A DNA stretch of 64,000 bases from SHAN690 sp023262195 (GCA_038142005.1 JAYQJE010000004.1:124001-188000); one strand, 5' to 3'; shown: positions 8,080-18,940, numbered from the stretch's first letter. The notes: generated from the letters alone by a model not told the origin. Translations and numbers: made by a program.

Positions 8080-8305
8080 TAAAGACAAATCACGCTTGAC
8101 AAAAACCTTCGAGTTTAATGACTTCATAGAGGCTTGGGGGTTCATGTCACGTGTGGCGATTTTAGCAGAAAAACATAATCATCACCCGAATTGGCAAAAT
8201 GTGTACAAGACGGTCGAAATAAAACTCAACACCCATGACGCAGGCAATATCATTACAGAAAAAGATCAAAACCTAGCCAGCGCCATCGATCGGCTTGTAG
8301 ATTAG
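8054..8305 (+). CDS. phhB: 4a-hydroxytetrahydrobiopterin dehydratase (pterin-4a-carbinolamine dehydratase)
   Basis: 83 residues, a bit short for the family. AEKHNHHPNWQNVY carries the catalytic HHP motif, and LNTHDAGNIITEKD matches the conserved THDAGG-x-T-xxD strand (second G replaced by N). The enzyme dehydrates the 4a-carbinolamine formed by pterin-dependent hydroxylases. No aromatic amino-acid hydroxylase is in the window. Translation starts inside the rluF 3' end, so coupled translation is likely. The WD40 gene follows 1 nt after its stop. Confidence 0.88.
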   Translation: MSWNTETYDKDKSRLTKTFEFNDFIEAWGFMSRVAILAEKHNHHPNWQNVYKTVEIKLNTHDAGNIITEKDQNLASAIDRLVD

Positions 8306-8306
8306 A

Positions 8307-9206
8307 ATGATACAGGCCGAAAAGATAGTACAGCTCCAAGCCCACAGCGCAGCTCTATACGCGCTAGCCCCTGGCCGGAAAGTAAACACACTCTTTAGCG
8401 CAGGTGCTGACAAGGTGGTGGCCGAATGGAATCTCGAAACTTTTGAGACCAATCCTTTTGCCATAAGAACGGAGCATACTGTTTACAGTCTTTTAAACCT
8501 CAACAACACTCATTTGGTGATTGGAACCATTCACGGTTCAATGCACATCATAGATCTGAACAGTAAACAAGAGATTCGTCATCTCAAGTTTCACAATGCG
8601 GGCGTATTTCATATGATAGAAATACCAAATCAAAATGAAGTTGTAGCTGCATGCAGCGATGGAAGTATTTCTGTTTGGAATGAGAATGAATGGAGTCTCA
8701 CCCGTCACCTTTCTCTATCCCGAGAGAAGATTAGAAGGTTAGCCGTAAATCCATCCCAAACGCTATTGGCTGTGGCTTGCGGTGATGGCTCAGTATATAT
8801 TCTTGAGTCGAGTGGATATAAAATTGTAGAAAAGCTTGATGCGCACGTTGATGGTGCTAATTCGGTGTATTTTACAACTGACGACACACTTATAACGGGA
8901 GGCAAGGATGCCCACTTAAAGCAATGGTCAATTCTCAATGGTGGCATACAGCTCGACAGTGTGCCAGCTCACAATTATGCCATATATGACATTGTAGGTC
9001 ACAACCAGTGGATAGCCACGGCAAGCAGAGATAAGACCGTAAAGCTCTGGGAACTCAACAACCTTCAATCCCCTACACGACTTGATCGAGCAAAGGCAGG
9101 TGGCCATATAAATTCTGTCAACGCGGCTCTTTGGCTAGAAAACGAACAATTATTAGCGACATGTGGAGATGATCGGTCAATTATCCTTTGGCGCATCAAA
9201 CTGTGA
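8307..9206 (+). CDS. WD40-repeat protein
   Basis: 299 residues forming an apparently complete small beta-propeller of about six to seven WD40 blades. Typical blade ends are visible (KVVAEWNLET, GSISVWNENEW, DAHLKQWSI, DKTVKLWELNN, DRSIILWRIKL). No signal peptide is seen, so it is likely cytosolic and acts as a scaffold. It is the third gene of an rluF-phhB-WD40 unit with 1 nt between genes. Small WD40 proteins of this kind are common in Bacteroidota, but no function can be assigned. Confidence 0.85.
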   Translation: MIQAEKIVQLQAHSAALYALAPGRKVNTLFSAGADKVVAEWNLETFETNPFAIRTEHTVYSLLNLNNTHLVIGTIHGSMHIIDLNSKQEIRHLKFHNAGVFHMIEIPNQNEVVAACSDGSISVWNENEWSLTRHLSLSREKIRRLAVNPSQTLLAVACGDGSVYILESSGYKIVEKLDAHVDGANSVYFTTDDTLITGGKDAHLKQWSILNGGIQLDSVPAHNYAIYDIVGHNQWIATASRDKTVKLWELNNLQSPTRLDRAKAGGHINSVNAALWLENEQLLATCGDDRSIILWRIKL

Positions 9207-9233
9207 AAGTGAATACTTCGATGGGTAAACGTG

Positions 9234-9536
9234 CTATGCTGAACTATTCTTAAGAAGCTCTTCGAGCGCCCTTATGTGTTGTTGAAATGCCGAGCGTCCG
9301 TTTTCGGTGACCTTGAAAGAAGTGTTGGGTTTCTTACCCACAAATTTTTTTCGAGTTTCAATAAATCCTTTCTTGTCGAGGGCACTGATATGGCTTGCTA
9401 AATTACCATCGGTCACTTCGAGCAGCTTTTTCAATTCATTGAACTCGACCCAATCATTCACCACGAGAATGCTCATTACGCCTAGGCGAATGCGATTCTC
9501 AAAAGCTTTATCCAGATTATGGATCAATGATTTCAT
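9234..9536 (-). CDS. Winged-helix transcriptional regulator
   Basis: About 100 residues, a single winged-helix domain of the kind found in Bacteroidota regulator/membrane-protein pairs. Helices and wing can be followed in ENRIRLGVMSILVVNDWVEF, the recognition-helix region TDGNLASHISALDKKGFIE and the wing KKFVGKKPNTSFKVTENG. I choose the ATG at 9536 because it overlaps the stop of the upstream membrane protein gene (ATGA). The reading frame upstream adds only MAPRS. It probably autoregulates its operon, possibly through the dyad at 10186-10202 (inference). Confidence 0.8.
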   Translation of the reverse strand: MKSLIHNLDKAFENRIRLGVMSILVVNDWVEFNELKKLLEVTDGNLASHISALDKKGFIETRKKFVGKKPNTSFKVTENGRSAFQQHIRALEELLKNSSA

Positions 9537-10176
9537 CGATCGTGGCGCCAATACATTACAATCCCATAGACAATATGCAATACCCCGAACCCAATTGCCC
9601 AGAAGAGCAATCCTTGTCCTTTCATCAACAAACCTGCTAGGCCAAGGGCAATCTCAGAGATTCCTAGATAGTTGATTTCTTCCAGCGAGTTCTTACCTGC
9701 ATTCAAGAGTGCTAAACCATAGAAAACCAGTGTTGTAGGTGCGATAAGCCCGATTAAGCCATAATAAAAGAGTATCACACAAAAAACACCTCCTGTGATA
9801 AGAGGGATGGCTAAGTTAATTAGCATCTGGCGGCTTGATGTACCCCACAACGGCAATCCATTTTTTATCGCTTTTCTACGAGTAAGGTAGTAGCTCACCC
9901 CACCGAAAGCATAAAGACCAAAAGTGCATCAATGACTAAAAATGAAACAACAGACCAATCGATTTTTACAATTTGTCCGGTCCCGAAATCAGTGTCCTGT
10001 GCTCTTATTATCCATTGCGCGCTGTTTGTTTTCCAGTAAGCCAAATAGGCTCCGATAAGCGCAAATACGCCACTGAACACACCCGCTAGGCCACTTAAGG
10101 ATATAAACCGCGAGCTTCGCTCCATCATTGATCTGATGTCTTGCAAAGCCTCTAATTGCTCCTTCGCTTCTTCCAT
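9533..10176 (-). CDS. Integral membrane protein, co-encoded with winged-helix regulator, frame disrupted
   Basis: Two frames, 9895-10176 and 9533-9898, each encode half of what is one protein of about 210 residues in related bacteria. The N-terminal half has RSMMERSSRFISLSGLAGVF and a first pair of helices. The C-terminal half holds LINLAIPLITGGVFC, GLIGLIAPTTLVFYGLALLN and LLFWAIGFGVLHIVYGIVMY, giving about six membrane helices in all. The break is at the G4 run at 9898-9901 on this strand. One more G restores LSVGVSYYLTRRK. If the split is real, the second half would start at a GTG overlapping the TGA. The function is unknown. It is co-transcribed with the regulator. Confidence 0.72.
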
Positions 10177-10185
10177 GATTAATTC

Positions 10186-10202
10186 ACTTTGAATTACAAA
10201 GT
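10186..10202. promoter_or_regulatory. Inverted repeat ACTTTG-N5-CAAAGT upstream of the membrane protein/regulator operon
   Basis: A perfect 6-bp dyad with a 5-nt spacer, 10-26 nt upstream of the ATG at 10176. On the operon strand the element TTACTTTG within it is one base from the -7 consensus TAnnTTTG. An operator that overlaps the promoter would suit autoregulation by the winged-helix protein encoded in the same operon (inference). Confidence 0.35.
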
Positions 10203-10264
10203 AAGTGGATTTTATAGCCCAATTCGACCTGAGTTGAAATCATCGCTATCCAACCAAATGATTT

Positions 10265-13200
10265 ATGGATAGTCTTATACATTTAGCAATTGATATGACC
10301 ACTCGGATTTTTGTCATCGTAGCTCTCTGGTTCTTGACCTTAAACACTCAGGCACAAGGCTTTATACCTAATCAGGGTCAATGGACAGAATCTTTTGCTT
10401 TCAAAAAAGGTGTACCAGGTGGAAACGCGTACCTAGAGAATGATGGCATCTTGTTTCATCTTACCGACCGGTCTGGTCTTCATGGCGTCCACTATGAAAA
10501 GGACGCCTCGTTAGCAGATAACATTGCACATCACCACGTTTTCAAACTCCGGTTTCTTGGAGCCAACTTGGAGACCAAAAAGTCTACAAGTCGGCCTTAC
10601 CCACATTATTTAAACTATTACCTCGGTGACGAGTCTCGATGGCGCACCAAAATTCACCCAACCGAAGCGGTCACGTATGAAGGGATTTACGATGATATTG
10701 ATCTCACCATAACAGAATCTGGTCGTAGCATGAAGTATGAATTTGTAGTCAATCCAGGAGGCGACTACAGAGAGATACGCATGAAGGTGGATTACGCTGA
10801 TGAAGTGAAGCTTACTCGTGATGGCAACGTGTTAATTAAAACCAGCGTATCGGATATCTTAGACACAAAACCCAAGGTATATCAATCTCGCGGCAAGAAG
10901 ACATGGGAGATAGATGCCGCGTTTGTTTTGTCTGGCACTGCAGTTTCATATAGCATTGGCGCTTATGACACTACCCTACCACTAATCATAGATCCAGAAT
11001 TGATTTTCTCTACATTTTCAGGATCAGAGAGCGATAACTGGGGTTACACAGCAACACCGGGGCTCAATGGCGTATTGTACGCTGGAAGTGCCAGTACAGA
11101 AGATGGCTACCCTACTACTACCGGTGCTTTTGACGTTGATCATAATGGTGGACCAAACGTAGGGGTGCCATCGGATGTGACCATTAGTAAATTCACTAGC
11201 GATGGAAACAACTTAGTCTATTCAACCTACCTTGGTGGAGAAGACACAGACTTACCCCACAGCCTTATCGTGGACGATGATGATCACCTCTTTTTACTCG
11301 GCACAACTGGTTCAGATGATTTCCCAACAACCAATGGTGCCGCAGATCGCAGCTTTGGAGGGGCCAGGCTATGTCGGCTCAAAATCTAAGTTTTGGTATT
11401 CCGTATCCTAACGGTTCAGACATGTTTGTCACCAAGTTTAATGCCTCTGGCACATCACTATTAGGCAGCACATATTTGGGCGGTTCTGGAAATGATGGTA
11501 TTAACAACTCGCAAAATATCCGATATAACTACGGAGATGAGGCGCGCGGAGAAATCATGCTTGATGAAAATAACGAAGTAATCATAGCATCGTGCACCAG
11601 GAGTGATGACTTCCCTAGACGCGGTACTGGCTATCAAACCAGCCTAGCTGGGCAATTGGATGGTGTGGTATCCAAACTTAATAGCGATTTGACTGAAATT
11701 CTTTGGTCGACCTATCTGGGTGGTACGCGGGATGATGGTTGCTACGGGGTGGCTGTTTCTGAATCGAACGAATTATTCATCTGTGGCGGAACACAGTCTT
11801 TAAACTTTCCTACTACCATATCGGCATTTCAAACTGGGTTTGGCGGTGGACAGGCAGATGGGTTTATCGCACACCTCAATGAGGATGGTGATGACCTTAT
11901 CAGCTCCACATACTTTGGGTCAAATGTTTATGACCAGATGCATCTGATTCAACTCGATAACCAAGGCTATCCACATGTTTTTGGACAAACAGAAAACACT
12001 GGAAATCACTTTATATTCAATGCTGGGTTTAATGATGTTGGTGGCGGACAAGTTTTGGCTCGCTTTAGACCAAACCTTGAATCTCGGGTGTGGAGTACAC
12101 AATTTGGAAGTACATCAGGAAGACCAAATATTTCCCCCACCTCCTTTCTAGTTGACGTTTGCAACTCAGTCTATATCGCAGGATGGGGTGGCAGAGCAAC
12201 ACAAAACTTTAATAACAATAACAATAACGCCTCAGACGTTGGCGGGCTTCCCGTCACAAATGGTGCGTTTAAATCAACCCCAGACCCAGCGGAGTCAGAA
12301 TTCTACCTCGCCATATTTGATTCCGATGCCAATACTCAAACCTATGGTTCTTTTTTGGAGGTGATCAATCTGGAACTGCAAGTGGCGAACATGTAGATGG
12401 TGGCACAAGCCGCTTTGACCGGGGGGAGTAATATATCAGGCTGTGTGTGCCGGCTGTGGCGGAAGTAATGACTTTCCGATTGAACCTGATCCCGGAGCAT
12501 GGTCAACCACCAATGAAAGTGTCAATTGCAACCTTGGCGTCTTCAAGATAGACATGGAACTACCGATTATCGTGGCAGACTTTGATATGCCAAGTTTCGC
12601 TTGTGCACCAATTACTTTCACCCCGAATAACCAAAGCCTTATCCAAAATGCAACCACTTTTAGCTGGGATTTAGGAAATGGGCAAACAAGCACGGCTATG
12701 GAACCGTCCATTACGCTGACCCAAGCTGGTACATATACCATACAGCTCATAGCTTCTGACCCAAACAGCTGCAACTTGAATGATACCATTTCCAGAGAAA
12801 TTGTAATTAAAACTGACACGGCCTATGTGCTCGACACACTCAGTGCGTGTGTTGGCGATGCGGTACAAATTGGACCTTCAGATGCTAGATTCAAGAATCT
12901 TGGTGACGCTACCCTTTCTTGGGTTCCCTCTCAATCGTTAAACAACGCTACATCGTTAAACCCCGTGGCAACGCCCAATCAAACCACCACTTATGTGCTA
13001 AGAATTGATTATGGCGGATGTGTAGAGCGGATCACACAAACGGTAGAAGTAGATCGATTTGAATTAGATATGCCAGATGATACCATCGTATGTAGCACCT
13101 TTAATCCATTCACTATTGTAGCAAACGCCATTAATGCACAAGTCAGTTATGAATGGAGTCGTGACCCAAATTTCAGTACAATAATTTCAACGGATTCCTC

Positions 13201-14112
13201 TGTGCTCATCGATGGGATCACCCAAGCACGCACTCAGTTTTTTGTGCGTGCAACCAAGGATAATGGATGCGACATTATCGACACGTTTGATGTCACGGTG
13301 AGTGACTTCGATTTGCTATTAACGAACGATACTTCGGTGTGCCAAGATGCCGGTGCATCGATTGAAGCCATATCAACAAATCCGGCAAATACCTTCCATT
13401 ATTTCTGGACACTTGAGCCATATACTGGCTTTGAAGTATTACTTGAAGACACAACATCTAATACGCTGGCTATTAGCAATAACGAGCCAACGACTTACTA
13501 CCTATATGCGAGGAGTACAGCCGTTGAGGGTGAGTGTATTGTTCGGGATTCTACGCGTGTACAAGTTTCGATTTTGAGTCGTGCTGCAGTGCGGGCAACG
13601 GCCGAAAAAGACACCTTCTATTTCGGTGAAGAAATTCAATTGAACGGTTCTCCAAGCGATGGCTTTTTCCACTACTGGACGCCTGGAAGATTTTTATCCG
13701 ACAGCACATCAGGATCACCCATTGCGAAGCCAAAAACAGCGATGGAGTATACCTACATCGTCACTGATCGAGATTTACCCGAATGTTCCTTTCAAGATAC
13801 CGTGGTGCTCACCCCATATGAAATAATTTGTGGTGAACCTGAAGTGTTCCTCCCTACAGCCTTTACCCCAAATGGCGATGGATTAAACGAAGTCTTGTTT
13901 CTACGCGGTAGAAATGTAAAGGATATGGAATTGGCCATATACGATCGTTGGGGAAACTGATGTTTGAAACCAACGACCAATCAGTTGGATGGGATGGAAC
14001 CTACAATGGAGTTCCTGTGGAACCTGCAGTGTTTGTTTACTACTATGAAGTGTTCTGCATTGATGACCAACGCATATTTAGAAAGGGAAACATCACAATC
14101 ACTGATCAATGA
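10265..14112 (+). CDS. Giant surface protein: SBBP beta-propeller, PKD-type and CHU_C (gliding-associated C-terminal) domains, frame disrupted
   Basis: Reassembled from four frames, about 1,280 residues. After the signal peptide (ending TLNTQAQ; a second possible start is the ATG at 10295) comes an N-terminal all-beta domain (NQGQWTESFAFKKG onward). SBBP repeats follow (VYSTYLGGEDTD, LLGSTYLGGSGND, ILWSTYLGGTRDD), then PKD/Ig-like domains (SWDLGNGQTSTAMEPSITL). The protein ends in a CHU_C domain (PTAFTPNGDGLNEVLFLRGR, IYDRWGN, then GWDGTYNGVPVEPAVFVYYY). The frame breaks lie at about 11360-11385, at the T6 run 12351-12356, at the G6 run 12421-12426 and at 13957. The middle two are each one base short. 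CHU_C domains act as T9SS sorting signals, so this is probably surface-exposed or secreted. Its stop overlaps the porP/sprF-type ATG. Confidence 0.85.
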
Positions 14113-15125
14113 TGAGGCGATCGATTATATTGACATTGCTCGTACTGACCATCACTTCAGTTAGTGCTCAGGATATACATTTCAGTGAATTCTTCGCGAC
14201 TCCATTATTTACCAATCCAGCGTTTACAGGTCGTTTTGATGGCACATACCGCTTTTCTGGAATAATAAGAAGGCAGTGGGCATCGGTAAGTGCACAACCA
14301 TTTCAAACTTACGGAGGTGGTGTTGAGTTTAAAGCGCCACTAAACATCAAACCCATAGGAATTGGGTTACGGTTGAGTCATGATTACACAGGATTGAGCA
14401 GTTTTACTCAAACCTCTGTTACAGTGCCACTCGGCTTGCATTTGAACCTTGGCTCAGCAAAACGACTTATACTTTCGCTCGGTGCACAAGGAGAGTTTTT
14501 CCAGCGCACCATTGACTATTCCCGATTATCCTTTGATGATCAATTCTTTGGAAATCGATATAGGCCAGAAACACCGAGCGCAGAACAGCCCGCAGCCAAT
14601 GCGGTTAATCAGCTCAATTATAGCGGAGGTGTTTATGCAGAGTACCGAATTTCAGAACGTCAACGATTTGGTGCCGGCTTCTCTGCATTCAACATTACCG
14701 AACCAAACGTGTCACCATTTGCAGCGAGTGAGTCACTGCTGCCCATGCGAACCAACGTGCACATATTTAGTTCATTTAGACTCGGATCGAGTCCAATTGA
14801 TATGATGCCAGCGGGACAAATACAGTTTCAAGGCACCCACGATGAACTGCTAGTAGGAACCGCCTTTCGATACCACCTCTCCACCACTCCCTTGGAAAAA
14901 CGCAGCGTTCAAATCGGAATTTGGGGAAGGACACGTGAGGCAGCATTTGCCAGTGTAGGTTTCACTCAAAACAACTTGTTTGTGGGAGTGAGCTACGACT
15001 TTAATGTAAACCCTCTCCGAGTGGCTTCAGAGTATCTTGGAGGTTGGGAATTCAGTATCATCTATACCCTTTCAACCGTTCGCGAAAAAATCAAACGCGT
15101 TCGACAATGCCCTGATTTCTTGTAG
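14109..15125 (+). CDS. PorP/SprF family type IX secretion membrane protein
   Basis: 338 residues, outer membrane beta-barrel family PorP/SprF. The signal peptide runs to VSAQ. DIHFSEFFATPLFTNPAFTG is the family opening motif, and the C-terminal strand region ends in FSIIYTLS. Members are partners of the T9SS: SprF is needed for surface export of SprB-type adhesins. It sits directly after a CHU_C-bearing giant protein (ATGA overlap) and 1 nt before a TPR-PD40-OmpA gene. That is the standard three-gene arrangement in which the porin-like protein anchors or exports its upstream neighbour. Confidence 0.93.
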   Translation: MMRRSIILTLLVLTITSVSAQDIHFSEFFATPLFTNPAFTGRFDGTYRFSGIIRRQWASVSAQPFQTYGGGVEFKAPLNIKPIGIGLRLSHDYTGLSSFTQTSVTVPLGLHLNLGSAKRLILSLGAQGEFFQRTIDYSRLSFDDQFFGNRYRPETPSAEQPAANAVNQLNYSGGVYAEYRISERQRFGAGFSAFNITEPNVSPFAASESLLPMRTNVHIFSSFRLGSSPIDMMPAGQIQFQGTHDELLVGTAFRYHLSTTPLEKRSVQIGIWGRTREAAFASVGFTQNNLFVGVSYDFNVNPLRVASEYLGGWEFSIIYTLSTVREKIKRVRQCPDFL

Positions 15126-15126
15126 T

Positions 15127-17106
15127 TTGAGAATCGCACTTGTGCTCATATTGCTCACCTCATCCATCCAGGCGTTCGCTCAAACGCCTTACCAATATGT
15201 GGCTCGCGGTGATAAGGAACTCCTCGATGGATATCCGCAGTCGGCTCAATTCTATTATAAAAAGGCCCTTGGCATAGACACCTTCATGGTGGAAGCTAAT
15301 TTCAAAATGGGCGAAGCCTACCGGGCTCAACGCAATTACAAGCGTGCAGCCAAATCGTATGAACGATGCGCTGAGTTGGATGACCAAGACGAATTCCCAG
15401 AAGCACTCTTCTGGAAAGGCATGATGCTTAAACAGATTGGTGAATACAGTTTAGCAAAACGAAGCTTGCAGCATTTCCTAGCCATTTATAACCTTAGGGA
15501 TGATTTCTATCGCGGAGCTAGAGATGAAATAACCAGCTGCGATTGGGCGATGCAGCACTTGAATGATACCGCGTTCTTTTCTGTATTTACTCCAGACACT
15601 GGATTGAATACCATTCATGCGGAAATGAGCCCAACTTGGCTCGATACAAACACCCTCTATTTCTCCACCATGCGCTATGAAAGCGATGAAGTAAAAAAGA
15701 ACGAGTCGGTATTTGTGGAAATGAAAAAGGCCGTACGAGATACTGCTGGGTGGGTGATTGAACCACTTGACGTACTCGTGATGGATGAATCGATGCATGT
15801 TGGCAATGGATCCTTTAGCTCGGACTCTAGTCAGTTCTTTTACACCAAATGCTCTGACCCATCGAATTGTGAAATCTTCAGAATACGCAAAAATGATTCG
15901 GGTTGGTCTGATCCAGAGCGACTCGGGAGCCCAATCAATGAGAACGGCAGCACTAATACCCAACCTGTACTTAGTTCTTTTAACGGGGAAGACATACTCT
16001 ATTTTGTTTCGGATAGAAATTCGGGTAAAGGAGGATTTGATATTTGGTATGTGCCCTTTAAAAATGGGGAGCCAACGACCCGACTAAGAAATGCCGGAAC
16101 CCGTATAAACACAAAAGGAAACGAAATCACCCCTTGGTTTGACCCTGCGGATACCACGTTTTACTTTAGCTCAAATAGGCATAATGGGTTTGGCGGATAT
16201 GATGTGTTTAAAAGCAAAGGAGAGCCAGGTAGATCAAATCCAATTGAAAACGCAGGTACCGAACTCAACGGTCCAGCGGATGATTACTACTTCAGATTCA
16301 ACAAAAAAGATAGTCTTGGATATTTTGCTTCTAACAGGATATCAGGAGTAAAGGAATCTGGCAACGAAACCTGTTGCAATGACCTGTACAAGATTCGGAT
16401 TGCGCCTATCCCTGAAGACACCATTGCTCCTCCACTTCCCATTGACACGCTTGATTCCATTGCACCAGATACAGTAATTATTGCATTAGTAGACACCTTT
16501 GAGATTCCCGAAACGGTAGAAGAGTTACAAGACCTGCTTCCCATCAGCCTCTATTTCCACAACGACAGACCGGATCCAAGAACATTCGAGACAACCACCA
16601 AATTAAACTACGCAGAGACCATTGATGAATACAAAGGATTGGAGGAAGAGTACTTGGCCGTAATTGCAGATGCTGCGCTTGACGACACTACGAAATATGC
16701 CATGTATCAGCGAACCAAGGTGTTTTTCAATTCTAAACTTTCCGGTAGTATTGATCGTGTAAACGCTGCCTTGGATGTACTGCTCAATGAATTAAATAAC
16801 GGAAACAGCGTGACGATTGCTGTGAAGGGCTACGCGAGTCCCTTGGCGAATAGTGACTACAACTTAAATCTGACCTATCGGAGAATTGATGCCATGGAAA
16901 ATTACATCGAACAGTACGCTGATGGCGCATTTTTGCCCTTCCTAGACAACGATTCTACCCGATTAACCATAGAAAAGATTCCATACGGTGAAAGCAAGGC
17001 TGCAACCAATGTTTCGGATCTTGGGAGCGATCGCCTCAACTCAATTTACAGTCCATCAGCAGTTGCGGAACGAAGGATTGAAATTCTTCGAGTTGAGAAA
17101 GACTAA
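15127..17106 (+). CDS. TPR-PD40-OmpA family envelope protein (T9SS-associated)
   Basis: About 660 residues. A signal peptide (RIALVLILLTSSIQAFAQ) is followed by TPR repeats (about 30-140), PD40 propeller strands (DILYFVSDRNSGKGGFDIW, TFYFSSNRHNGFGGYDVF) and a C-terminal OmpA-like domain (VTIAVKGYASPLANSDYNLN, RRIEILR). The OmpA domain binds peptidoglycan, so the protein should sit on the outer membrane's inner face. I choose the TTG at 15127, one base after the upstream stop, because it places the signal peptide at the N-terminus. The frame stays open 90 nt further upstream inside the PorP gene. The gene resembles PorE/SprE-neighbour architecture, but exact orthology is not claimed. Confidence 0.88.
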   Translation: MRIALVLILLTSSIQAFAQTPYQYVARGDKELLDGYPQSAQFYYKKALGIDTFMVEANFKMGEAYRAQRNYKRAAKSYERCAELDDQDEFPEALFWKGMMLKQIGEYSLAKRSLQHFLAIYNLRDDFYRGARDEITSCDWAMQHLNDTAFFSVFTPDTGLNTIHAEMSPTWLDTNTLYFSTMRYESDEVKKNESVFVEMKKAVRDTAGWVIEPLDVLVMDESMHVGNGSFSSDSSQFFYTKCSDPSNCEIFRIRKNDSGWSDPERLGSPINENGSTNTQPVLSSFNGEDILYFVSDRNSGKGGFDIWYVPFKNGEPTTRLRNAGTRINTKGNEITPWFDPADTTFYFSSNRHNGFGGYDVFKSKGEPGRSNPIENAGTELNGPADDYYFRFNKKDSLGYFASNRISGVKESGNETCCNDLYKIRIAPIPEDTIAPPLPIDTLDSIAPDTVIIALVDTFEIPETVEELQDLLPISLYFHNDRPDPRTFETTTKLNYAETIDEYKGLEEEYLAVIADAALDDTTKYAMYQRTKVFFNSKLSGSIDRVNAALDVLLNELNNGNSVTIAVKGYASPLANSDYNLNLTYRRIDAMENYIEQYADGAFLPFLDNDSTRLTIEKIPYGESKAATNVSDLGSDRLNSIYSPSAVAERRIEILRVEKD

Positions 17107-17238
17107 ATCTGTTTCAGTCCATTTCTGTAAGATCCGCATGAAAGCATTTATAAACAAGAATTAAAAAACCGTAACGCTTTAATCACGATCGACAAGTTAA
17201 ACATTTGCTTATTATAACCACATAATCAAACATTATTC

Positions 17239-18897
17239 TTGTCTGTCTATAGTCCTTTTTCATCGGTTGGTAAAGATATCCCAGCTGGAATCGTAGTCTT
17301 TCTTGTAGCCGTACCTCTCTGTCTTGGTATTGCACTCGCCTCCGGGGCACCGTTATTTTCAGGCATTATAGCCGGGATGATCGGGGGCATCGTAGTTGGG
17401 TCGTTAAGCGGTTCCAATATTGGTGTGAGCGGCCCAGCTGCAGGCCTTGCTGTAATTGTGGCAGATGCCATTTTGCAATTAGGAACCAATGAGGCAGGTG
17501 AGTTTAGTATGGAGGTTGGTTTCCCTATTTTCCTTTCTGCAGTGGTAATTGGAGGGATTATTCAAATAGCCTTAGGGTTCGCTCGTGCCGGAATTGTCGG
17601 CTATTTTTTCCCTAACGCAGTAATTAAGGGAATGCTCAGCGCGATTGGAATTATCATTATTCTGAAGCAAATACCCCACGCTCTTGGCCATGATGTAATT
17701 GCTGAAGGATTTTATGGCTTTTGGCAATCAGATGGTGAAAACACTTTCACCGAACTATGGGTAGCGATAGGAGATATAAATCCAGCGGCCGTCATAGTTA
17801 CATTAGTTTCAATGGGTATCCTCATTCTTTGGGAGCAACCATTTATGAAGCGCATTAAAATTTTTGGAATAATCCAAGGGCCACTTGTGGTTGTGACCTT
17901 AGGCATTTTGGCTTTTAATTTATTTCCAATGATAACAAGCATGTCTTTTGCTGCGGATGAAATGGTTGGAATACCAACAGCTAGTGAATCAGGAGGCGTC
18001 CTAAACCTTTTTACATTCCCCGATTGGAGTATGATAGGCACTAAAAGTTTATGGGTAATATCCTTCACAATCGCTATCGTAGCCAGCTTGGAAACACTGC
18101 TTTGCGTAGAAGCAACAGACAAGCTCGACCCCAATAAAAATATAACACCAACAAACCGTGAGCTATTGGCACAAGGTGCTGGAAACATGATTTCAGGGTT
18201 TATTGGCGGCCTTCCAATTACACAAGTAATTGTGCGCAGTTCAGCAAATATTCAGTCAGGTGGACGCACCAAATTGTCGGCCATTTTTCATGGGGGTCTC
18301 ATTGCAATCAGCGTGTTTTTACTGCCTGATTTATTAAATATGATTCCATTATCAAGTTTGGCAGCAATACTTTTTCTTGTTGGATACAAGCTCGCAAAAC
18401 CCACACTTTTCAAAGAAATGTATGGAAAGGGATGGAGTCAATTCATTAAGTTTATGGTTACGGTATTAGCGATTGTGTTCACAGATCTGCTTCTGGGTAT
18501 TACAATTGGATTATGCGTTGGCATCGCCATGATACTGTGGCGAAACTTTAGTATCCCATTTAGTTTTTCAGAAAAAAATGAACCAGGAAAGCCCATTGAA
18601 ATTCAACTCAGTGAAAACGTCACTTTTTTGAATAAGGCAAACATCATGGAGGCCTTAAAGGCTATTCCCGAAGATAGTGAGGTTGTTATTGATGCTACCT
18701 TATGCCATTATATCCACCCTGATGTAATTGAAATAATTCAAGATTATACCGTGAACTCCCAACAAGACAATATTAAGGTTACAATCAAAGGAGACTTTGA
18801 AACCGTCAACGTAAATCACAAGGAATACTTCATGAATAAAGTTTCCAAAGACGGTAGTAACAAAACACCTTATTTAAAGCAGGTGCTCACTGAATAA
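17239..18897 (+). CDS. SulP-family anion transporter (bicarbonate/sulfate type) with STAS domain
   Basis: 552 residues. The N-terminal DIPAGIVVFLVAVPLCLGIA and SGSNIGVSGPAAGLAVIV segments are SulP hallmarks. About 10-14 membrane helices follow, then a cytoplasmic STAS domain from about residue 455 (VTFLNKANIMEALKAI; VVIDATLCHYIHPDVIEII). The family carries sulfate, bicarbonate and other anions by proton or sodium coupling. The adjacent beta-carbonic anhydrase favours bicarbonate (inference). The only start fitting the frame is a TTG at 17239, since an in-frame stop lies 24 nt upstream. A frame error near the 5' end is possible. Confidence 0.88.
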   Translation: MSVYSPFSSVGKDIPAGIVVFLVAVPLCLGIALASGAPLFSGIIAGMIGGIVVGSLSGSNIGVSGPAAGLAVIVADAILQLGTNEAGEFSMEVGFPIFLSAVVIGGIIQIALGFARAGIVGYFFPNAVIKGMLSAIGIIIILKQIPHALGHDVIAEGFYGFWQSDGENTFTELWVAIGDINPAAVIVTLVSMGILILWEQPFMKRIKIFGIIQGPLVVVTLGILAFNLFPMITSMSFAADEMVGIPTASESGGVLNLFTFPDWSMIGTKSLWVISFTIAIVASLETLLCVEATDKLDPNKNITPTNRELLAQGAGNMISGFIGGLPITQVIVRSSANIQSGGRTKLSAIFHGGLIAISVFLLPDLLNMIPLSSLAAILFLVGYKLAKPTLFKEMYGKGWSQFIKFMVTVLAIVFTDLLLGITIGLCVGIAMILWRNFSIPFSFSEKNEPGKPIEIQLSENVTFLNKANIMEALKAIPEDSEVVIDATLCHYIHPDVIEIIQDYTVNSQQDNIKVTIKGDFETVNVNHKEYFMNKVSKDGSNKTPYLKQVLTE

Positions 18898-18940
18898 GAG
18901 GTTGATCAATTCTTTAAGAGATCAGATTACAGATAAAAGA

